A stretch of 64,000 bases of DNA from Elusimicrobium minutum Pei191 (GCF_000020145.1 NC_010644.1:1488001-1552000), one strand, 5' to 3'; shown: positions 17,872 to 27,949, counted from the stretch's first letter. Notes: generated from the letters alone by a model not told the origin. Numbers and translations are program-made.

Positions 17872-18651
17872 TTACTTCTTGTTAGCAGCTTTAGAGGCAG
17901 ATATTTTCTGCACTATAGGAGCCACAATGTGTTTTCTAGTTTTGGAAGTTTCTAAAACAGATACGATTGTACCCTTTGCACCGGGAACTGAACCTTTTAA
18001 GAAAATAAGGTTATTTTCAGAATCTACTTTAATTACTTCGATTTTGGCCACTGTCTGGGTTGTGTTGCCGTAATGGCCCGCCATTCTCTGGCCGGAAAGA
18101 ACTTTACCTAAAGATCTTCTGGAAGCAAGACCGCCCGGGGCTCTTTCTCTGTCCGAAGCGCCGTGTGACGCAGGCTGACCGGCAAAGCCGTGTCTTTTCA
18201 TTGCGCCGGCAAAACCGCGGCCTTTTATTTTACCCTGGACGTCAACATAATCGCCGGGTTTAAAAATTTTATCGAGTGAAACGACTTGGCCTACTTCAAA
18301 ACCTGTAACATCAGATACCCTGTGTTCTTTCATATGTCTGACGGGGGCCTGTGTTGTTTTCTTAAAAAAGCCAAGTTCCGGTTTATTAAGGGCTTTTTCC
18401 TTCACTTCGCCAAAACCAAGGCAGACAGCCGTATAACCGTCTTTTTCCTGTGTTCTGACACGTACAACTTTACAAGGACCTGCTTTTACTACAGATACTG
18501 CGTGTAAGTTGCCTTTTTCATCAAAGAGCTGGGTCATCCCCATTTTTTCTCCCAAAACGAACCTGAATGTTGCGGGAGTTTCTTTGACAGTTTCTGCGTT
18601 AGCTTGTGTTTCCACAGCGGCATTAGCAGCGTTTTGTGTGTTTTCTGTCAT
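17872..18651 (-). CDS. rplC: 50S ribosomal protein L3
   Basis: 259 residues, about 50 longer than E. coli L3. The extra length is partly an Ala/Glu/Thr-rich N-terminal tail (residues 1-27) before FVLGEKMGMTQLFDEKG and partly a C-terminal tail. The KGRGFAGAMKRHGFAG loop that approaches the peptidyl transferase centre is intact. 64 bp after rpsJ. Confidence 0.98.
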   Translation of the reverse strand: MTENTQNAANAAVETQANAETVKETPATFRFVLGEKMGMTQLFDEKGNLHAVSVVKAGPCKVVRVRTQEKDGYTAVCLGFGEVKEKALNKPELGFFKKTTQAPVRHMKEHRVSDVTGFEVGQVVSLDKIFKPGDYVDVQGKIKGRGFAGAMKRHGFAGQPASHGASDRERAPGGLASRRSLGKVLSGQRMAGHYGNTTQTVAKIEVIKVDSENNLIFLKGSVPGAKGTIVSVLETSKTRKHIVAPIVQKISASKAANKK

Positions 18652-18715
18652 TTATTTTATTCCTTATTGTTTTCAACTTGCGCCTTACTTATATATAAGA
18701 CGCGTAAATTTTTGC

Positions 18716-19069
18716 TTAGTTGCTTTTAATTGCAACGTCTACGCCCGCGGGAAGATCAAGCTTCATAAGCTCGTCAACCGTCTTGGCTGTAGGGCTTTTA
18801 AGGTCAATTAATCTTTTGTGAATGCGCATTTCAAACTGCTCTCTGGATTTTTTGTCTGTATGAGGTGAGCGGAGCAATGTGTACTTTTTAATTCTTACGG
18901 GAAGAAGTACGGGACCGGAAACTATTGCGCCTGTTTTTTTGGCAGTGTCAACAATTCTGCTTACGCTTTGGTCTAACATCCTGTGGTCATAAGAACGAAG
19001 TTTAATACGAATTCTTTCCTGGCTGATAAGCTGTTTTGCAGCTTTTTTTTCTACATTTTTTTCTGACAT
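18716..19069 (-). CDS. rpsJ: 30S ribosomal protein S10
   Basis: 117 residues, about 14 more than E. coli owing to a charged N-terminal tail. The core begins [19 protein letters not shown] and includes the [31 protein letters not shown] region (quoted in pieces). Also known as NusE, it links ribosomes to RNA polymerase through NusG and NusB. First gene of the large operon, with a leader of about 170 nt and an extended -10 promoter. Confidence 0.98.
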   Translation of the reverse strand: MSEKNVEKKAAKQLISQERIRIKLRSYDHRMLDQSVSRIVDTAKKTGAIVSGPVLLPVRIKKYTLLRSPHTDKKSREQFEMRIHKRLIDLKSPTAKTVDELMKLDLPAGVDVAIKSN

Positions 19070-19243
19070 TTTTTTTCCTTATTTAAGTTCGTACCTGCAA
19101 TATTTAGCACCGTCAAAAATCATGCTAAATTTCCCAGGATTACGACGACAATTTTAAACAAAATATTTTCGGTAGAAAAGCCCTTCGAGGACACAATTTT
19201 ACCTTGTCCCCGTGGAAATTTCTGCCGAGTAATTACTTATTTA
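19070..19243 (-). promoter_or_regulatory. Structured leader of the S10 operon
   Basis: Between the predicted start site and rpsJ lie several helices: TTTAGCA/TGCTAAA (19103-19129), a GGGGACA/TGTCC-type stem (about 19196-19211) and an enclosing CGG-AGAAA/TTTCT-CCG pairing (about 19170-19227). This could be an L4- or other r-protein-responsive leader; no known leader family is recognised. Confidence 0.45.
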
Positions 19244-19250
19244 CTCTAAA

Positions 19251-19259
19251 ATTATAGCA
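19251..19259 (-). promoter_or_regulatory. Extended -10 promoter of the S10 operon
   Basis: Minus strand reads TGCTATAAT: a perfect -10 hexamer (19251-19256) with the TGn extension. No convincing -35. The same nonamer precedes rplJ and the ribbon-helix-helix gene at 62492. Confidence 0.75.
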
Positions 19260-19535
19260 AAATATTTTGGCTTTGTATATACAAACAACTTTTATACGGT
19301 TTCAAAACATCCGCTATTTGAAATCTATGTTTATATTATATATTATTTTTGGCCGCTGAGGCAAAAGCATAAAAGTTATTTAGGCCCATACGCGAAATAG
19401 GTCCTAAGACCCTTGTTTAACCGGACAACTCTTTAATAATATCTAAGACAAAAGTTATTTAGGTTGCAAATTACAATTTCCGCAAAAAAGCCGCAATGTA
19501 ACAAAAATAACAATAAATTATCTCGTATTTTTTTT
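19260..19535. other. Divergent intergenic region with a 14-bp direct repeat
   Basis: No gene seen. The sequence AAAAGTTATTTAGG occurs at 19371-19384 and again at 19450-19463, 79 bp apart, between two divergent promoters. It may be a regulator-binding site. Confidence 0.4.
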
Positions 19536-19543
19536 GATATACT
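19536..19543 (+). promoter_or_regulatory. Extended -10 promoter, probably leaderless
   Basis: TGATATACT, with TATACT at 19538-19543, ends 8 nt before the ATG at 19552. There is no Shine-Dalgarno, so the mRNA of the lipoprotein gene probably starts at or next to its ATG. The same nonamer precedes the prepilin at 22247. Confidence 0.6.
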
Positions 19544-19551
19544 AATTGAAT

Positions 19552-22164
19552 ATGATTAAAAAAAGCGTTTTTTTTCTTATGATTATCAGCCTTTTTTGCG
19601 GCTGTTTTTTTGACGCCCCCCCAAACCCCCGAAATGAAGAGGAACGCCAGCTTTTTGTTCAAACCGATAAAAATTTCAATCTTTCCTTTCTTTCAATGGA
19701 TAAATATGTAAACCGATACGGCAGCCCTACAGACCAAAAAATTTATATAAAATTAAGAACTGACTTTGTTAATTCCATAAAAAAAGCCCTGCAAAAAGAT
19801 TCTGAGGAAGATAAAATCGACGCTTTGCAAAAAGCGGATATGGTTTATGTACCTGCTTTAAATGATTTACAAAACAAGATAAAAGTAAGGCAGTTAAATT
19901 CATATTTACCGCTGCTTGAAGCCAAACACAAAAAAGCTTTGGCGGAAACAACCTCTTTGTTTGGCGAGGTTGCGGCAGAACAGGTATCCTCCGCGCAAAA
20001 CAAAATGACCGAAGGATTAAAAAGGTCTTTACAAATTCAGGACCCTGCTTCAATGCAATACCAGATAGCGGGCGTTAACAGTATATTTTTTAAAGAGTTA
20101 ACTTCAATATTAAATACACAATCTAGTTTAAAAAAAACGTCCCCAACGCAAACTAATGAAATTTTAAACATTTACGCTCATCATGAAAGAGTTGCGAGGG
20201 TTACAGAAGGCTCCGCGCAAGAACTGCCGCCCAATCATTTTATCGCAAAAAAACCTAAAGAAAAAAGAAAAAGACCGCAATTGGCTAAATTAGAAACAAA
20301 GGAAGCTTCTTTTGTTTTCGGCAAACGTCCGCGATTGAAAACGCAAAAAGATAAACAGGAACTCATAGCAAAAGCGCCCATGGCGCAAAATGTTAAAGAA
20401 AAACAAGCGCCGACTGTAAAAAAAATCCCCATGCCAAAAGAGGAAAAAAAATCAGGAATAACCGCAAAAAAAACTGCGACGCAAAATCTTGAAAAAAAAG
20501 AAGCCGTTACTAAAGAAATCTCCACACCCGTAACAGAAGAAAAGAAAGGATTGTTTGCGAGATTTTTTGCGGCATCAAAATCTGAAGAGAAAAAAGAAAC
20601 GGATGTTAAAACACAACCTTCCGCCGAACCGGTTATAAAAGAAGAAACAAAAACGCCCGCGGCGCCTGCTACACCTGAAATTTCTTTTGGCAAAAGACCC
20701 GGCGTTATTATCCAATCCGAAGAACCCTCCAAAATTATTGAAGCGGGAAAACCCGCCGGAACTGCGCCAGTAAAAGAAATACCGCAGGCGAAAAATAATG
20801 AAGTAAAAGAAATAAACACGGAAGACAAAGAATCCGCCGCCCCTAAAAAAGAGGACAGCCAAAATGCGCTTTTAGACGCAGCGATTAACACTTCCTTGGT
20901 GCCAAACAATGTAGCGCAAATAATAGCGGGAAAAAGAAAAAAGCTTGATCCGTTTTCCGAAATAGCGCGCAATATACAACCTTTTTTCGGTGATATCCCA
21001 GGAAACAACGGGCTTGCCTCCGCTAAGGAAGGAATGGCCTTTATTCCTACACAGAAAATTGACGAAATTAATACGGAACTTAACAATCTTATAGAAGACT
21101 CGGCCCAAAAAATAGAAAAAATTTTCGACAGTAAAACAGCAGCTGAATATAACACAAAAATGCAGCCGGTAAAAAAAGAATTTTTAGACTATATTTCGGA
21201 ACCGCACCCGGCTGGCGAATACCCCAACAAATATCTGGGGCTTGCCACAAAATTTCAAGACACAACTGAAATATTTATGGCGACGAAATTAAAAGATATC
21301 GTAACGGCTGATATAAAATCTAATTACAATCGTATGAAAAACCAAATGCCTGAGTTGGCCCCGCAATTTACATCTTTTGAAACCGGCGCTATAAATGAAA
21401 TTACCGAAAACTACGCAAGATTAAGCGTATATAAACCCAAAGGGAATATTTCTAAACAGGATTATTTTAATAATGTTGTACAATCAATATTAAAAAAATA
21501 TGACGCGAAAACAAACGCCGCCGTAACAGAATATAACGAGCAAAAAAAGCGCGCCATGCTTGCTAAAGCTAATTCCGAATTTGACTATAATATTTCCAAT
21601 GTTTCCAAACAAATAAAAAGCCAGTTTGGCAGATTGGCGGGCAATGAATATGAAAAGATGATGAACTCTTACCGCAAGGAATATTTAAGCGTATTATCTA
21701 CAGCCAACGACGAAGAACGCAAATCAAAGGAAAGCGCTTTAACAGCTAAAATAAACAATGAAAGCGATAAATTTATGTTAAAAAACACAAAGATACAGCT
21801 CTTTGGTTCGGCCTCCTTGGACTTTCAAAAAGTAGATCATATTCTGCCTGCCGGAGAAGCCAGAAAAATGCAGATAGCTTATGAAAAAGAGATTGATTTT
21901 ATAGAACAGAAATGTATTTCCGACGCTCCTTTAGGAAAGAAAACGGAAACATTTGTTAAAGCCACAAAGCCCGTGATTGAAAGACATAATTTAGCTATAA
22001 GAAAAATTTTAAATGATTATTATACAAACTCATACAACCCTGCAAAAAATGTGGCTGACGCAATATCCGCCGCAAAATCGTCACCCTCGGAAAACGGAGC
22101 CAAAACGCAGCAGCAAAACACCCCCTCCCTAACGCTTGAACAAAGATCTGCGGTAGTCAAATAA
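19552..22164 (+). CDS. Large lipoprotein with Lys/Glu/Pro-rich centre, function unknown
   Basis: 870 residues from the ATG at 19552; a TTG six bases earlier is in frame but less likely. The N-terminus (MIKKSVFFLMIISLFCGC) is a signal peptide ending in a lipobox-like FCGC, so Cys18 is probably lipidated. Residues about 30-210 are helical and charged; about 220-460 are low complexity, rich in Lys, Glu, Pro and Ala, and contain two FGKRP motifs in similar contexts; the C-terminal 400 residues are predominantly helical with Lys/Asn/Glu-rich stretches. I recognise no domain. It stands alone, followed by a prepilin 82 bp downstream with its own promoter, and interrupts the space between the S10 and rif/str clusters. 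A periplasmic or surface structural role is possible but unsupported. Confidence 0.8.
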   Translation: MIKKSVFFLMIISLFCGCFFDAPPNPRNEEERQLFVQTDKNFNLSFLSMDKYVNRYGSPTDQKIYIKLRTDFVNSIKKALQKDSEEDKIDALQKADMVYVPALNDLQNKIKVRQLNSYLPLLEAKHKKALAETTSLFGEVAAEQVSSAQNKMTEGLKRSLQIQDPASMQYQIAGVNSIFFKELTSILNTQSSLKKTSPTQTNEILNIYAHHERVARVTEGSAQELPPNHFIAKKPKEKRKRPQLAKLETKEASFVFGKRPRLKTQKDKQELIAKAPMAQNVKEKQAPTVKKIPMPKEEKKSGITAKKTATQNLEKKEAVTKEISTPVTEEKKGLFARFFAASKSEEKKETDVKTQPSAEPVIKEETKTPAAPATPEISFGKRPGVIIQSEEPSKIIEAGKPAGTAPVKEIPQAKNNEVKEINTEDKESAAPKKEDSQNALLDAAINTSLVPNNVAQIIAGKRKKLDPFSEIARNIQPFFGDIPGNNGLASAKEGMAFIPTQKIDEINTELNNLIEDSAQKIEKIFDSKTAAEYNTKMQPVKKEFLDYISEPHPAGEYPNKYLGLATKFQDTTEIFMATKLKDIVTADIKSNYNRMKNQMPELAPQFTSFETGAINEITENYARLSVYKPKGNISKQDYFNNVVQSILKKYDAKTNAAVTEYNEQKKRAMLAKANSEFDYNISNVSKQIKSQFGRLAGNEYEKMMNSYRKEYLSVLSTANDEERKSKESALTAKINNESDKFMLKNTKIQLFGSASLDFQKVDHILPAGEARKMQIAYEKEIDFIEQKCISDAPLGKKTETFVKATKPVIERHNLAIRKILNDYYTNSYNPAKNVADAISAAKSSPSENGAKTQQQNTPSLTLEQRSAVVK

Positions 22165-22210
22165 TACGATACAAAGACTTACACATTTTAAATAATTTAT
22201 AAATAAATTT

Positions 22211-22218
22211 GATATACT
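22211..22218 (+). promoter_or_regulatory. Extended -10 promoter of prepilin
   Basis: TGATATACT with the hexamer at 22213-22218, 29 nt before the ATG, followed by AAAGGAG. It matches the promoter at 19536, so the two plus-strand genes have near-identical core promoters. Confidence 0.6.
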
Positions 22219-22246
22219 ACCACAAATATATAAAGGAGATAAAAAC

Positions 22247-22765
22247 ATGCAGCGAAAACACTCTTTTTTCCGCTCTGCGTATCCGCGTTATTCTTACATT
22301 AAAAACAAAGCCTTTACATTAATTGAGCTATTGGTTGTTGTTCTTATTATAGGCATACTTGCCGCTATCGCTTTACCGCAATATACTAAAGCCGTGGACA
22401 GAGCAAGACTCTCTGAAAGTATTTTGCTCGCAAGGGCATTTTCTGACGCAAACCAGCGTTATATGCTTGCTGTCGGGGAATGTACTCCGTCATTGGATGA
22501 TTTAGATATTGAATTACCGTTAAACCCTAAAAAGTATGCCCTGTCATATGATAAAAATAATAATTGCTTATTATCAATAGATATTCCTAATAAAAATTTT
22601 AGAATCAGGGCTTGGGGAACGCCTGTCGCCGCAGCCAACTGCCCTAACGGTGACTGCATATATTGTAACGGAGCTAATGAGGAAGGGGAAAAACTTTGCC
22701 AAACATTCGGCGCTTATGATTTTACGGGCAACCCAAGCAATACCAAATATTATAGGATTAAATAA
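22247..22765 (+). CDS. PilE-like type IV prepilin, Ala at -1, long leader
   Basis: 172 residues. An unusually long 22-residue basic leader ends in Ala before FTLIELLVVV; Phe1 and Glu5 of the mature form are intact. The variable domain has Cys in MLAVGECTPS, NNNCLLS and a cluster ANCPNGDCIYCNGANEEGEKLCQ that could form several disulfides. A strong AAAGGAG lies 9 nt before the ATG, supporting the long-leader start. It resembles the copy at 1221 more than the short-leader Gly copies. No assembly genes nearby. Confidence 0.9.
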   Translation: MQRKHSFFRSAYPRYSYIKNKAFTLIELLVVVLIIGILAAIALPQYTKAVDRARLSESILLARAFSDANQRYMLAVGECTPSLDDLDIELPLNPKKYALSYDKNNNCLLSIDIPNKNFRIRAWGTPVAAANCPNGDCIYCNGANEEGEKLCQTFGAYDFTGNPSNTKYYRIK

Positions 22766-22935
22766 CAGTTTCTTTAAATTAGCACGTAAAACAAAGATAT
22801 CAAGCGAAGTTGTTTTGTATATAGAAAATATTTTTAAAAACACTGCTGTTCTTATATCAGAAAAAGTTGTGCCACAAAATAAAAAGTATTAAATACAGAT
22901 AAAAAAATTTGCGAAATACAAAATATTTTTACATA

Positions 22936-23445
22936 TTAAAAAACAAAATGATCGCCGTTTGCGTTTGTAAAAGTGGGGCTGCTTTTGCCGCTGATAGATT
23001 TACATACCGAAAGGTACCTGTCTCTGTTTTCGATACCCGCGCCTACACCGCAAACAAAATGCCCCCTTAAATTCACAAAGCTGCTGTTATTATCATAATA
23101 CGCTATTTCAAAACCGGGAACGCTCACCCGGTAGCCTGAGACAGCCGTATCAAACAATCCGTACATATACATTTTTGTGGCCTTACAATCTTTGGGATTA
23201 TGTGGCGGTGATGAACAGGCTGCCCCGGGAATGTCAATATCAAGCTCATCAAAAGTTGAAGGCATTTTCCCGGTTGCGAGGAAGTAGCGGTCTCTGGCGT
23301 CTTTTATCGCTTTAACCATAATAAAAGCTTCCGCCGCGCGGGATTTTTCTACCGCTTTATTATACTGCGGCAAAGCGATAGCGGCAAGTATGCCTATAAT
23401 AAGAACAACAACCAATAGCTCAATTAACGTAAAGCCTTTTTTCAT
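22936..23445 (-). CDS. PilE-like type IV prepilin, short leader
   Basis: 169 residues starting MKKGFTLIELLVVV at the ATG at 23445, with AAGAGG just before it; upstream in-frame codons up to 23478 are not needed. Gly at -1, Phe1 and Glu5 are canonical. The variable domain contains CSSPPHNPKDC, VCGVGAG and SVCKSI. It lies just downstream of the tuf terminator, in the same direction as tuf, with no T-run of its own seen. Confidence 0.9.
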   Translation of the reverse strand: MKKGFTLIELLVVVLIIGILAAIALPQYNKAVEKSRAAEAFIMVKAIKDARDRYFLATGKMPSTFDELDIDIPGAACSSPPHNPKDCKATKMYMYGLFDTAVSGYRVSVPGFEIAYYDNNSSFVNLRGHFVCGVGAGIENRDRYLSVCKSISGKSSPTFTNANGDHFVF

Positions 23446-23493
23446 AAATCCTCTTATAAATATTTTCCAGTTTAGCATATTTTTTTGATAAAA

Positions 23494-23522
23494 AACCCCG
23501 CTCCTGCTATAGGCGCGGGGTT
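23494..23522 (-). terminator. Terminator of the tuf-ended operon
   Basis: On the minus strand, AACCCCGC pairs with GCGGGGTT around a loop, followed by TTTTTT. It lies 25 bp after the tuf stop and closes the rplJ-to-tuf transcription unit before the prepilin. Confidence 0.85.
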
Positions 23523-23546
23523 CTCTTTCCTTCTTTTCTTAAACTC

Positions 23547-24734
23547 TTACTCGATAACTTTTGTTACTACGCCGGCGCCTACTGTCCTGCCGCCTTCTCT
23601 TATCGCGAATCTTAAGCCTTCTTCCATCGCCACAGGCGTAATCAACGTTACTTCTATCTCCGCGTTATCTCCAGGCATTATCATATCGCCCGCAAATTTC
23701 AATTCGCCAGTAACGTCCGTTGTTCTAAAGTAAAACTGAGGTTTATATCCTGGTGTCAACGGCGTATGTCTGCCACCTTCATCCTTCTTCAAAATATATA
23801 CCTGACCTTTGAACTTTGTGTGCGGTTTGATTGACTTAGGAGCCGCTAATACCTGACCTCTTTCAATCTGGTTCTTTTCTACGCCTCTAAGCAATACCCC
23901 TACGTTATCGCCAGCCTCTCCCTGATCTAATAACTTACGGAACATTTCTATACCCGTAGCTACCGTGTTCATCGTGTCTCTAAAACCGATTATCTCTATC
24001 GTATCGCCTACTTTTACCACACCTCTTTCAATTCTGCCCGTAGCCACTGTTCCGCGCCCCGTAATCGAAAATACGTCTTCTACCGCCATCAAAAACGGCT
24101 TGTCCGTTTCTCTCTTCGGCTCAGGTATCCATGTGTCAAGCGCTTCCAATAATGCTTTTATCGAAGGTTCCCCTATAGGTGAACTGTCCCCTTCTATCGC
24201 TTTTAACGCGGATCCTCTGATTATCGGCGTATTGTCTCCGTCAAATTCATATTTGCTTAACAAATCTCTGATTTCCATTTCAACTAAGTCCAATAACTCC
24301 GCGTCCGCTAAGTCTACTTTGTTTAAAAATACCACAAGCTTTGGTACGTTAACCTGTTTCGCTAACAATACGTGCTCTCTCGTCTGCGGCATAGGACCGT
24401 CTTGCGCCGATACTACCAATATCGCACCGTCCATCTGCGCCGCTCCCGTTATCATGTTCTTAATATAATCAGCGTGTCCCGGACAGTCTATGTGCGCATA
24501 ATGCCTTTTGTCCGATTCATATTCTACGTGTGATACCGCCACCGTAACAATCTTTGAAGCGTCTCTTACTACGCCCCCTTTCGCTATGTCAGCATATCCC
24601 ATCTCTTTAGCTTTCCCTTCTTTCGCTAATACCTTCGTCAATGCTGTCGTCAATGTCGTTTTACCGTGGTCAACGTGACCGATCGTGCCTACGTTAACGT
24701 GCGGCTTTGTTCTTACAAACTTTTCTTTAGCCAT
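23547..24734 (-). CDS. tuf: Elongation factor Tu
   Basis: 395 residues. Delivers aminoacyl-tRNA to the ribosome. GTPase motifs: G1 GHVDHGKT, G3 [13 protein letters not shown]4 NKVD, G5 SALK. Switch I contains the conserved KARGITI-type region in altered form ([18 protein letters not shown]): the usual ERARGITI motif is replaced by [13 protein letters not shown], which is atypical and worth checking. C-terminal domains are standard. It is preceded by a strong hairpin and fusA. Its stop is followed by a terminator. Confidence 0.95.
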   Translation of the reverse strand: MAKEKFVRTKPHVNVGTIGHVDHGKTTLTTALTKVLAKEGKAKEMGYADIAKGGVVRDASKIVTVAVSHVEYESDKRHYAHIDCPGHADYIKNMITGAAQMDGAILVVSAQDGPMPQTREHVLLAKQVNVPKLVVFLNKVDLADAELLDLVEMEIRDLLSKYEFDGDNTPIIRGSALKAIEGDSSPIGEPSIKALLEALDTWIPEPKRETDKPFLMAVEDVFSITGRGTVATGRIERGVVKVGDTIEIIGFRDTMNTVATGIEMFRKLLDQGEAGDNVGVLLRGVEKNQIERGQVLAAPKSIKPHTKFKGQVYILKKDEGGRHTPLTPGYKPQFYFRTTDVTGELKFAGDMIMPGDNAEIEVTLITPVAMEEGLRFAIREGGRTVGAGVVTKVIE

Positions 24735-24758
24735 TTTAATTTTCCTCTTAAACTATAT

Positions 24759-24779
24759 GCGGGCGGACATGCCGCCCGC
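24759..24779 (-). other. Intercistronic stem-loop, fusA-tuf
   Basis: Perfect 8-bp GC stem (GCGGGCGG / CCGCCCGC) with a 5-nt loop in the 55-bp gap. The minus transcript continues AUAUAG, so there is no U-run. Could be a processing site that separates tuf mRNA from fusA. Confidence 0.7.
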
Positions 24780-24789
24780 TATGCTAGAT

Positions 24790-26892
24790 TTATTTAGAAG
24801 CACCAGCTTCTGTTTTCTTTTCAATGATTGCTTTCGCAACATTGGCAGGAACTTCAGCGTATTCGCTGGGTTCCATTGTAAAGCTGGCTCTGCCCTGTGA
24901 AAGGGAACGCACCGTTGTAGCGTAACCGAACATTTCGGCAAGCGGAACTTGCGCTCTTACAAAGCGAACATTGCTTCTCATGCCCATTTCGCCGATTTGC
25001 GCTCTGCGGGAGCTAAGATCGCCGATAATGTCGCCCAAGTTGGCTTCGGGAGCAACAACTTCGACTTTCATGATAGGTTCCAAAAGAACCGCGCCGGCTT
25101 TTTTGGCGCCTTCTTTTAAACACATTGAAGCGGCGATTTTAAAGGCCATTTCGGAGGAGTCAACTTCGTGGAAGGACCCGTCTGTAACGGCAACTTTAAT
25201 ATCAACAAGCGGATAACCTGCTAGCGCGCCTGAATCAAGAGCTTCTTTACAACCTTTTTCAATAGCGGGGATGTATTCTTTAGGAATACGGCCCTGGGTA
25301 ATTTCGTTAAGGAAGGTAAAACCTTTACCTTTTTCGTTAGGTTCAATTCTTAAAATAACGTGACCGTATTGACCTCTACCGCCGGACTGTCTGATATATT
25401 TTGTTTCATTGCTGACGGATCTGGTAACTGTTTCCCTGTAAGCGACCTGGGGTTTACCGACGTTAGCCTGAACGTTGAACTCTCTTTTCAAACGGTCAAC
25501 GATAATGTCAAGATGAAGTTCACCCATACCGGAAATAACGGTTTGGTTTGTTTCTTCATCTGTTTTAATGCGGAAAGTCTGGTCTTCTTCAGCCAAACGT
25601 GAAAGCGCGTTGCCCATCTTTTCTTCGTCTTCTTTAGATTTAGGCTCAACCGCGATTTGGATAACAGGTTCAGGGAAAGTAATGCTTTCCAAGATAATCG
25701 GTTTATCAGGCGAACAAATTGTCTGCCCGACCTGCGCGTTTTTTAACGCTACCGTTGCGGCGATTTCACCCGCTTCAAGATATTTAACCTCTTCACGTTT
25801 ATCGGCGTGCATGCGCATGATACGGCCCACGCGTTCGCTTGCATTTTTGCCCGGGAAATACACTGTGTCGCCCGCGCTTAACGTGCCGGAATAAATACGG
25901 AAAAATGTCAATTTCCCGACAAATGGATCGGTTTGAATTTTAAAAAGAAGCGCGCTGAAGGGTTCCGTTTTAACAAGTTTTCTTTCTTCCGGTTCACCTG
26001 TATCGGGGTTTGTGCCTTTAACGGGCGGCAAATCGTTAGGTGAGGGAAGATAATATGTAACGGCATCTAACAAAGGCTGCACGCCTTTGTTTTTATAAGA
26101 AGAACCGCACACTACGGGAAAAAATTTACCCGTTAAGGTGGCTTTTCTTATAGCGGATCTGATTTCTTCAACGGAAAATTCCGTTTCTCCGCCTAAATAG
26201 CGTTCCATAACAGACTCATCAAAATCGGCGATTTTTTCAATCATTTCCGTTCTTAATTTTTCGCAAATATCTTTGACATCGGCGGGAATTTCATGTTCGT
26301 TAAATTTTGCGCCGTTTTGGTCGCCTTCCCAAATTAAAGCTTTCATGGTAACTAAATCAACCATGCCTTTAAATTCATCTTCAGCGCCGATAGGGTACTG
26401 AATGGGGCAGGCGTTCGCGCCAAGCTTTTCTCTTATAGACTTATAAGATTTGTCAAAGCTCGCGCCGATTCTGTCCATCTTATTAATATAAGCAATTCTG
26501 GGAACATGGTATTTATCAGCCTGTCTCCAAACGGTTTCAGACTGGGGCTCAACGCCCTGCACGCCGTCAAAACAGGTGACAGCTCCGTCCAAAACGCGCA
26601 AAGAGCGCTCTACTTCAGCCGTAAAGTCCACGTGTCCGGGAGTGTCAATAATGTTTAACTGACAGTCTTTCCAAACACAATATACAGCCGCTGCGGTAAT
26701 TGTAATACCTCTTTCCCTTTCCTGTTCCATCCAGTCGGTAACGGAAGCGCCGTCATGTGTTTCGCCGATTTTATGAACTTTACCTGTGTAAAACAAAATA
26801 CGTTCAGATGTAGTTGTTTTACCAGCGTCAATGTGGGCGATAATACCGATGTTTCTAATCTTTTCTACTGGGTATGTTTTAAATTCAGCCAT
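24790..26892 (-). CDS. fusA: Elongation factor G
   Basis: 700 residues. Translocase GTPase: G1 AHIDAGKTT, switch I with [13 protein letters not shown]3 [13 protein letters not shown]4 NKMDR. Domain III-V regions ([52 protein letters not shown] in part) are complete, consistent with the canonical translocating EF-G rather than the EF-G2 paralogue. 12 bp after rpsG. Confidence 0.98.
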   Translation of the reverse strand: MAEFKTYPVEKIRNIGIIAHIDAGKTTTSERILFYTGKVHKIGETHDGASVTDWMEQERERGITITAAAVYCVWKDCQLNIIDTPGHVDFTAEVERSLRVLDGAVTCFDGVQGVEPQSETVWRQADKYHVPRIAYINKMDRIGASFDKSYKSIREKLGANACPIQYPIGAEDEFKGMVDLVTMKALIWEGDQNGAKFNEHEIPADVKDICEKLRTEMIEKIADFDESVMERYLGGETEFSVEEIRSAIRKATLTGKFFPVVCGSSYKNKGVQPLLDAVTYYLPSPNDLPPVKGTNPDTGEPEERKLVKTEPFSALLFKIQTDPFVGKLTFFRIYSGTLSAGDTVYFPGKNASERVGRIMRMHADKREEVKYLEAGEIAATVALKNAQVGQTICSPDKPIILESITFPEPVIQIAVEPKSKEDEEKMGNALSRLAEEDQTFRIKTDEETNQTVISGMGELHLDIIVDRLKREFNVQANVGKPQVAYRETVTRSVSNETKYIRQSGGRGQYGHVILRIEPNEKGKGFTFLNEITQGRIPKEYIPAIEKGCKEALDSGALAGYPLVDIKVAVTDGSFHEVDSSEMAFKIAASMCLKEGAKKAGAVLLEPIMKVEVVAPEANLGDIIGDLSSRRAQIGEMGMRSNVRFVRAQVPLAEMFGYATTVRSLSQGRASFTMEPSEYAEVPANVAKAIIEKKTEAGASK

Positions 26893-26904
26893 TGTCGCTA
26901 TTCC

Positions 26905-27384
26905 TTACCATTTAAAGTGGGCAAAAGCTCTGTTGGCTTCGGCCATTCTGTGGGTATCTTCTCTTTTCTTAAAAGCAGCGCCTTCTTTTTTAGAACCTAA
27001 AATGATTTCTTCGGCAAGCTTTTCCGCCATAGGGCGGCCTTTGCGTGAGCGGGCCGCGTCTAAAAGCCAGCACATCGCGAGCGAGGTGCTTCTAAGAGGT
27101 TTTACTTCAACCGGTACCTGATAGGTGGCGCCGCCGACTCTTCTTGCTTTAAGCTCAAGTAAAGGGCGCACTGTTTCGATACAGCGGTTAAACACTGTCA
27201 TAGCGTCTTCTTTGGTTTTATCAGCAATGATGACCATGCTGTCCGCAACAATTTTTTCAGCTGTTGCTTTTTTACCTTCGAAATTTATTTTATTTACAAA
27301 CCTTGCTACCAATACCGAATCATACTTATAATCGGCTTCGGGCAAAGCTCTTCTGTCTCTGGGTCTTAATCCTTTTCTAGGCAT
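26905..27384 (-). CDS. rpsG: 30S ribosomal protein S7
   Basis: 159 residues. [20 protein letters not shown], then [14 protein letters not shown] and [20 protein letters not shown]. Primary binder of the 16S 3' domain. 15 bp after rpsL. Confidence 0.98.
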   Translation of the reverse strand: MPRKGLRPRDRRALPEADYKYDSVLVARFVNKINFEGKKATAEKIVADSMVIIADKTKEDAMTVFNRCIETVRPLLELKARRVGGATYQVPVEVKPLRSTSLAMCWLLDAARSRKGRPMAEKLAEEIILGSKKEGAAFKKREDTHRMAEANRAFAHFKW

Positions 27385-27399
27385 TTATATTACTCCTGT

Positions 27400-27780
27400 C
27401 TATTTAGCGGCCTTAGGTCTCTTAACACCGTAAAGAGAGCGGCCCTGTTTTCTGTTTTCTACGCCTGATGCGTCTAACGCACCGCGGATAATGTGATACC
27501 TTACACCCGGCAAGTCTTTTACACGGCCGCCTCTTACTAAGACGATGCTGTGTTCTTGCAAGTTATGTCCCACGCCGGGAATATAAGCGGTGACTTCAAC
27601 TTTTGATGTTAATTTAACACGGGCAACCTTTCTTAAAGCAGAGTTAGGCTTTTTAGGGGTTGTGGTATAGACACGAGTACAGACGCCGCGTCTTTGCGGA
27701 CACGACATAAGAGCAGGTGACTTTGTTTTAGTCTTGTTCATTGTTCTGCCCTGTCTGACTAATTGATTTACTGTTGGCAT
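27400..27780 (-). CDS. rpsL: 30S ribosomal protein S12
   Basis: 126 residues. [12 protein letters not shown], the [16 protein letters not shown] loop and [29 protein letters not shown] in part. The Lys residues associated with streptomycin sensitivity (PKKPNS and RVKDLPG) are wild type. First of the str genes, 169 bp after rpoC. Confidence 0.98.
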   Translation of the reverse strand: MPTVNQLVRQGRTMNKTKTKSPALMSCPQRRGVCTRVYTTTPKKPNSALRKVARVKLTSKVEVTAYIPGVGHNLQEHSIVLVRGGRVKDLPGVRYHIIRGALDASGVENRKQGRSLYGVKRPKAAK

Positions 27781-27910
27781 TAACTATTTTTCTCCTATTG
27801 TTTATAATACGCGGGTGAACACTCCGGCAGCGTAAGCGGCCTTAACATTCCCGCCCGCGCGTATCATTTATGCTCCTCCATTTACCGCAAGGAAACACAA
27901 AATCTGTTTT

Positions 27911-27940
27911 ACTCTGTACTCTTACGCAAGAGTACAGAGT
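27911..27940 (-). other. Intercistronic stem-loop, rpoC-rpsL
   Basis: A perfect 13-bp stem (ACTCTGTACTCTT / AAGAGTACAGAGT) with a 4-nt loop, just after the rpoC stop. Neither strand has a T-run after it, so readthrough into rpsL is expected. It could be an RNase III site or a 3' stabiliser for rpoC mRNA. Confidence 0.75.
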
Positions 27941-27949
27941 ATTAAAAAT

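Noticed and set aside
20235-21155. 306-codon minus-strand ORF inside the lipoprotein gene
   Set aside because: It is a shadow of the Lys/Glu-rich coding strand; its Ser/Phe-rich content follows from that bias.
23479-24789. tuf as a possible second, duplicated locus formed by gene conversion
   Set aside because: No second tuf is in the window, so this cannot be judged.
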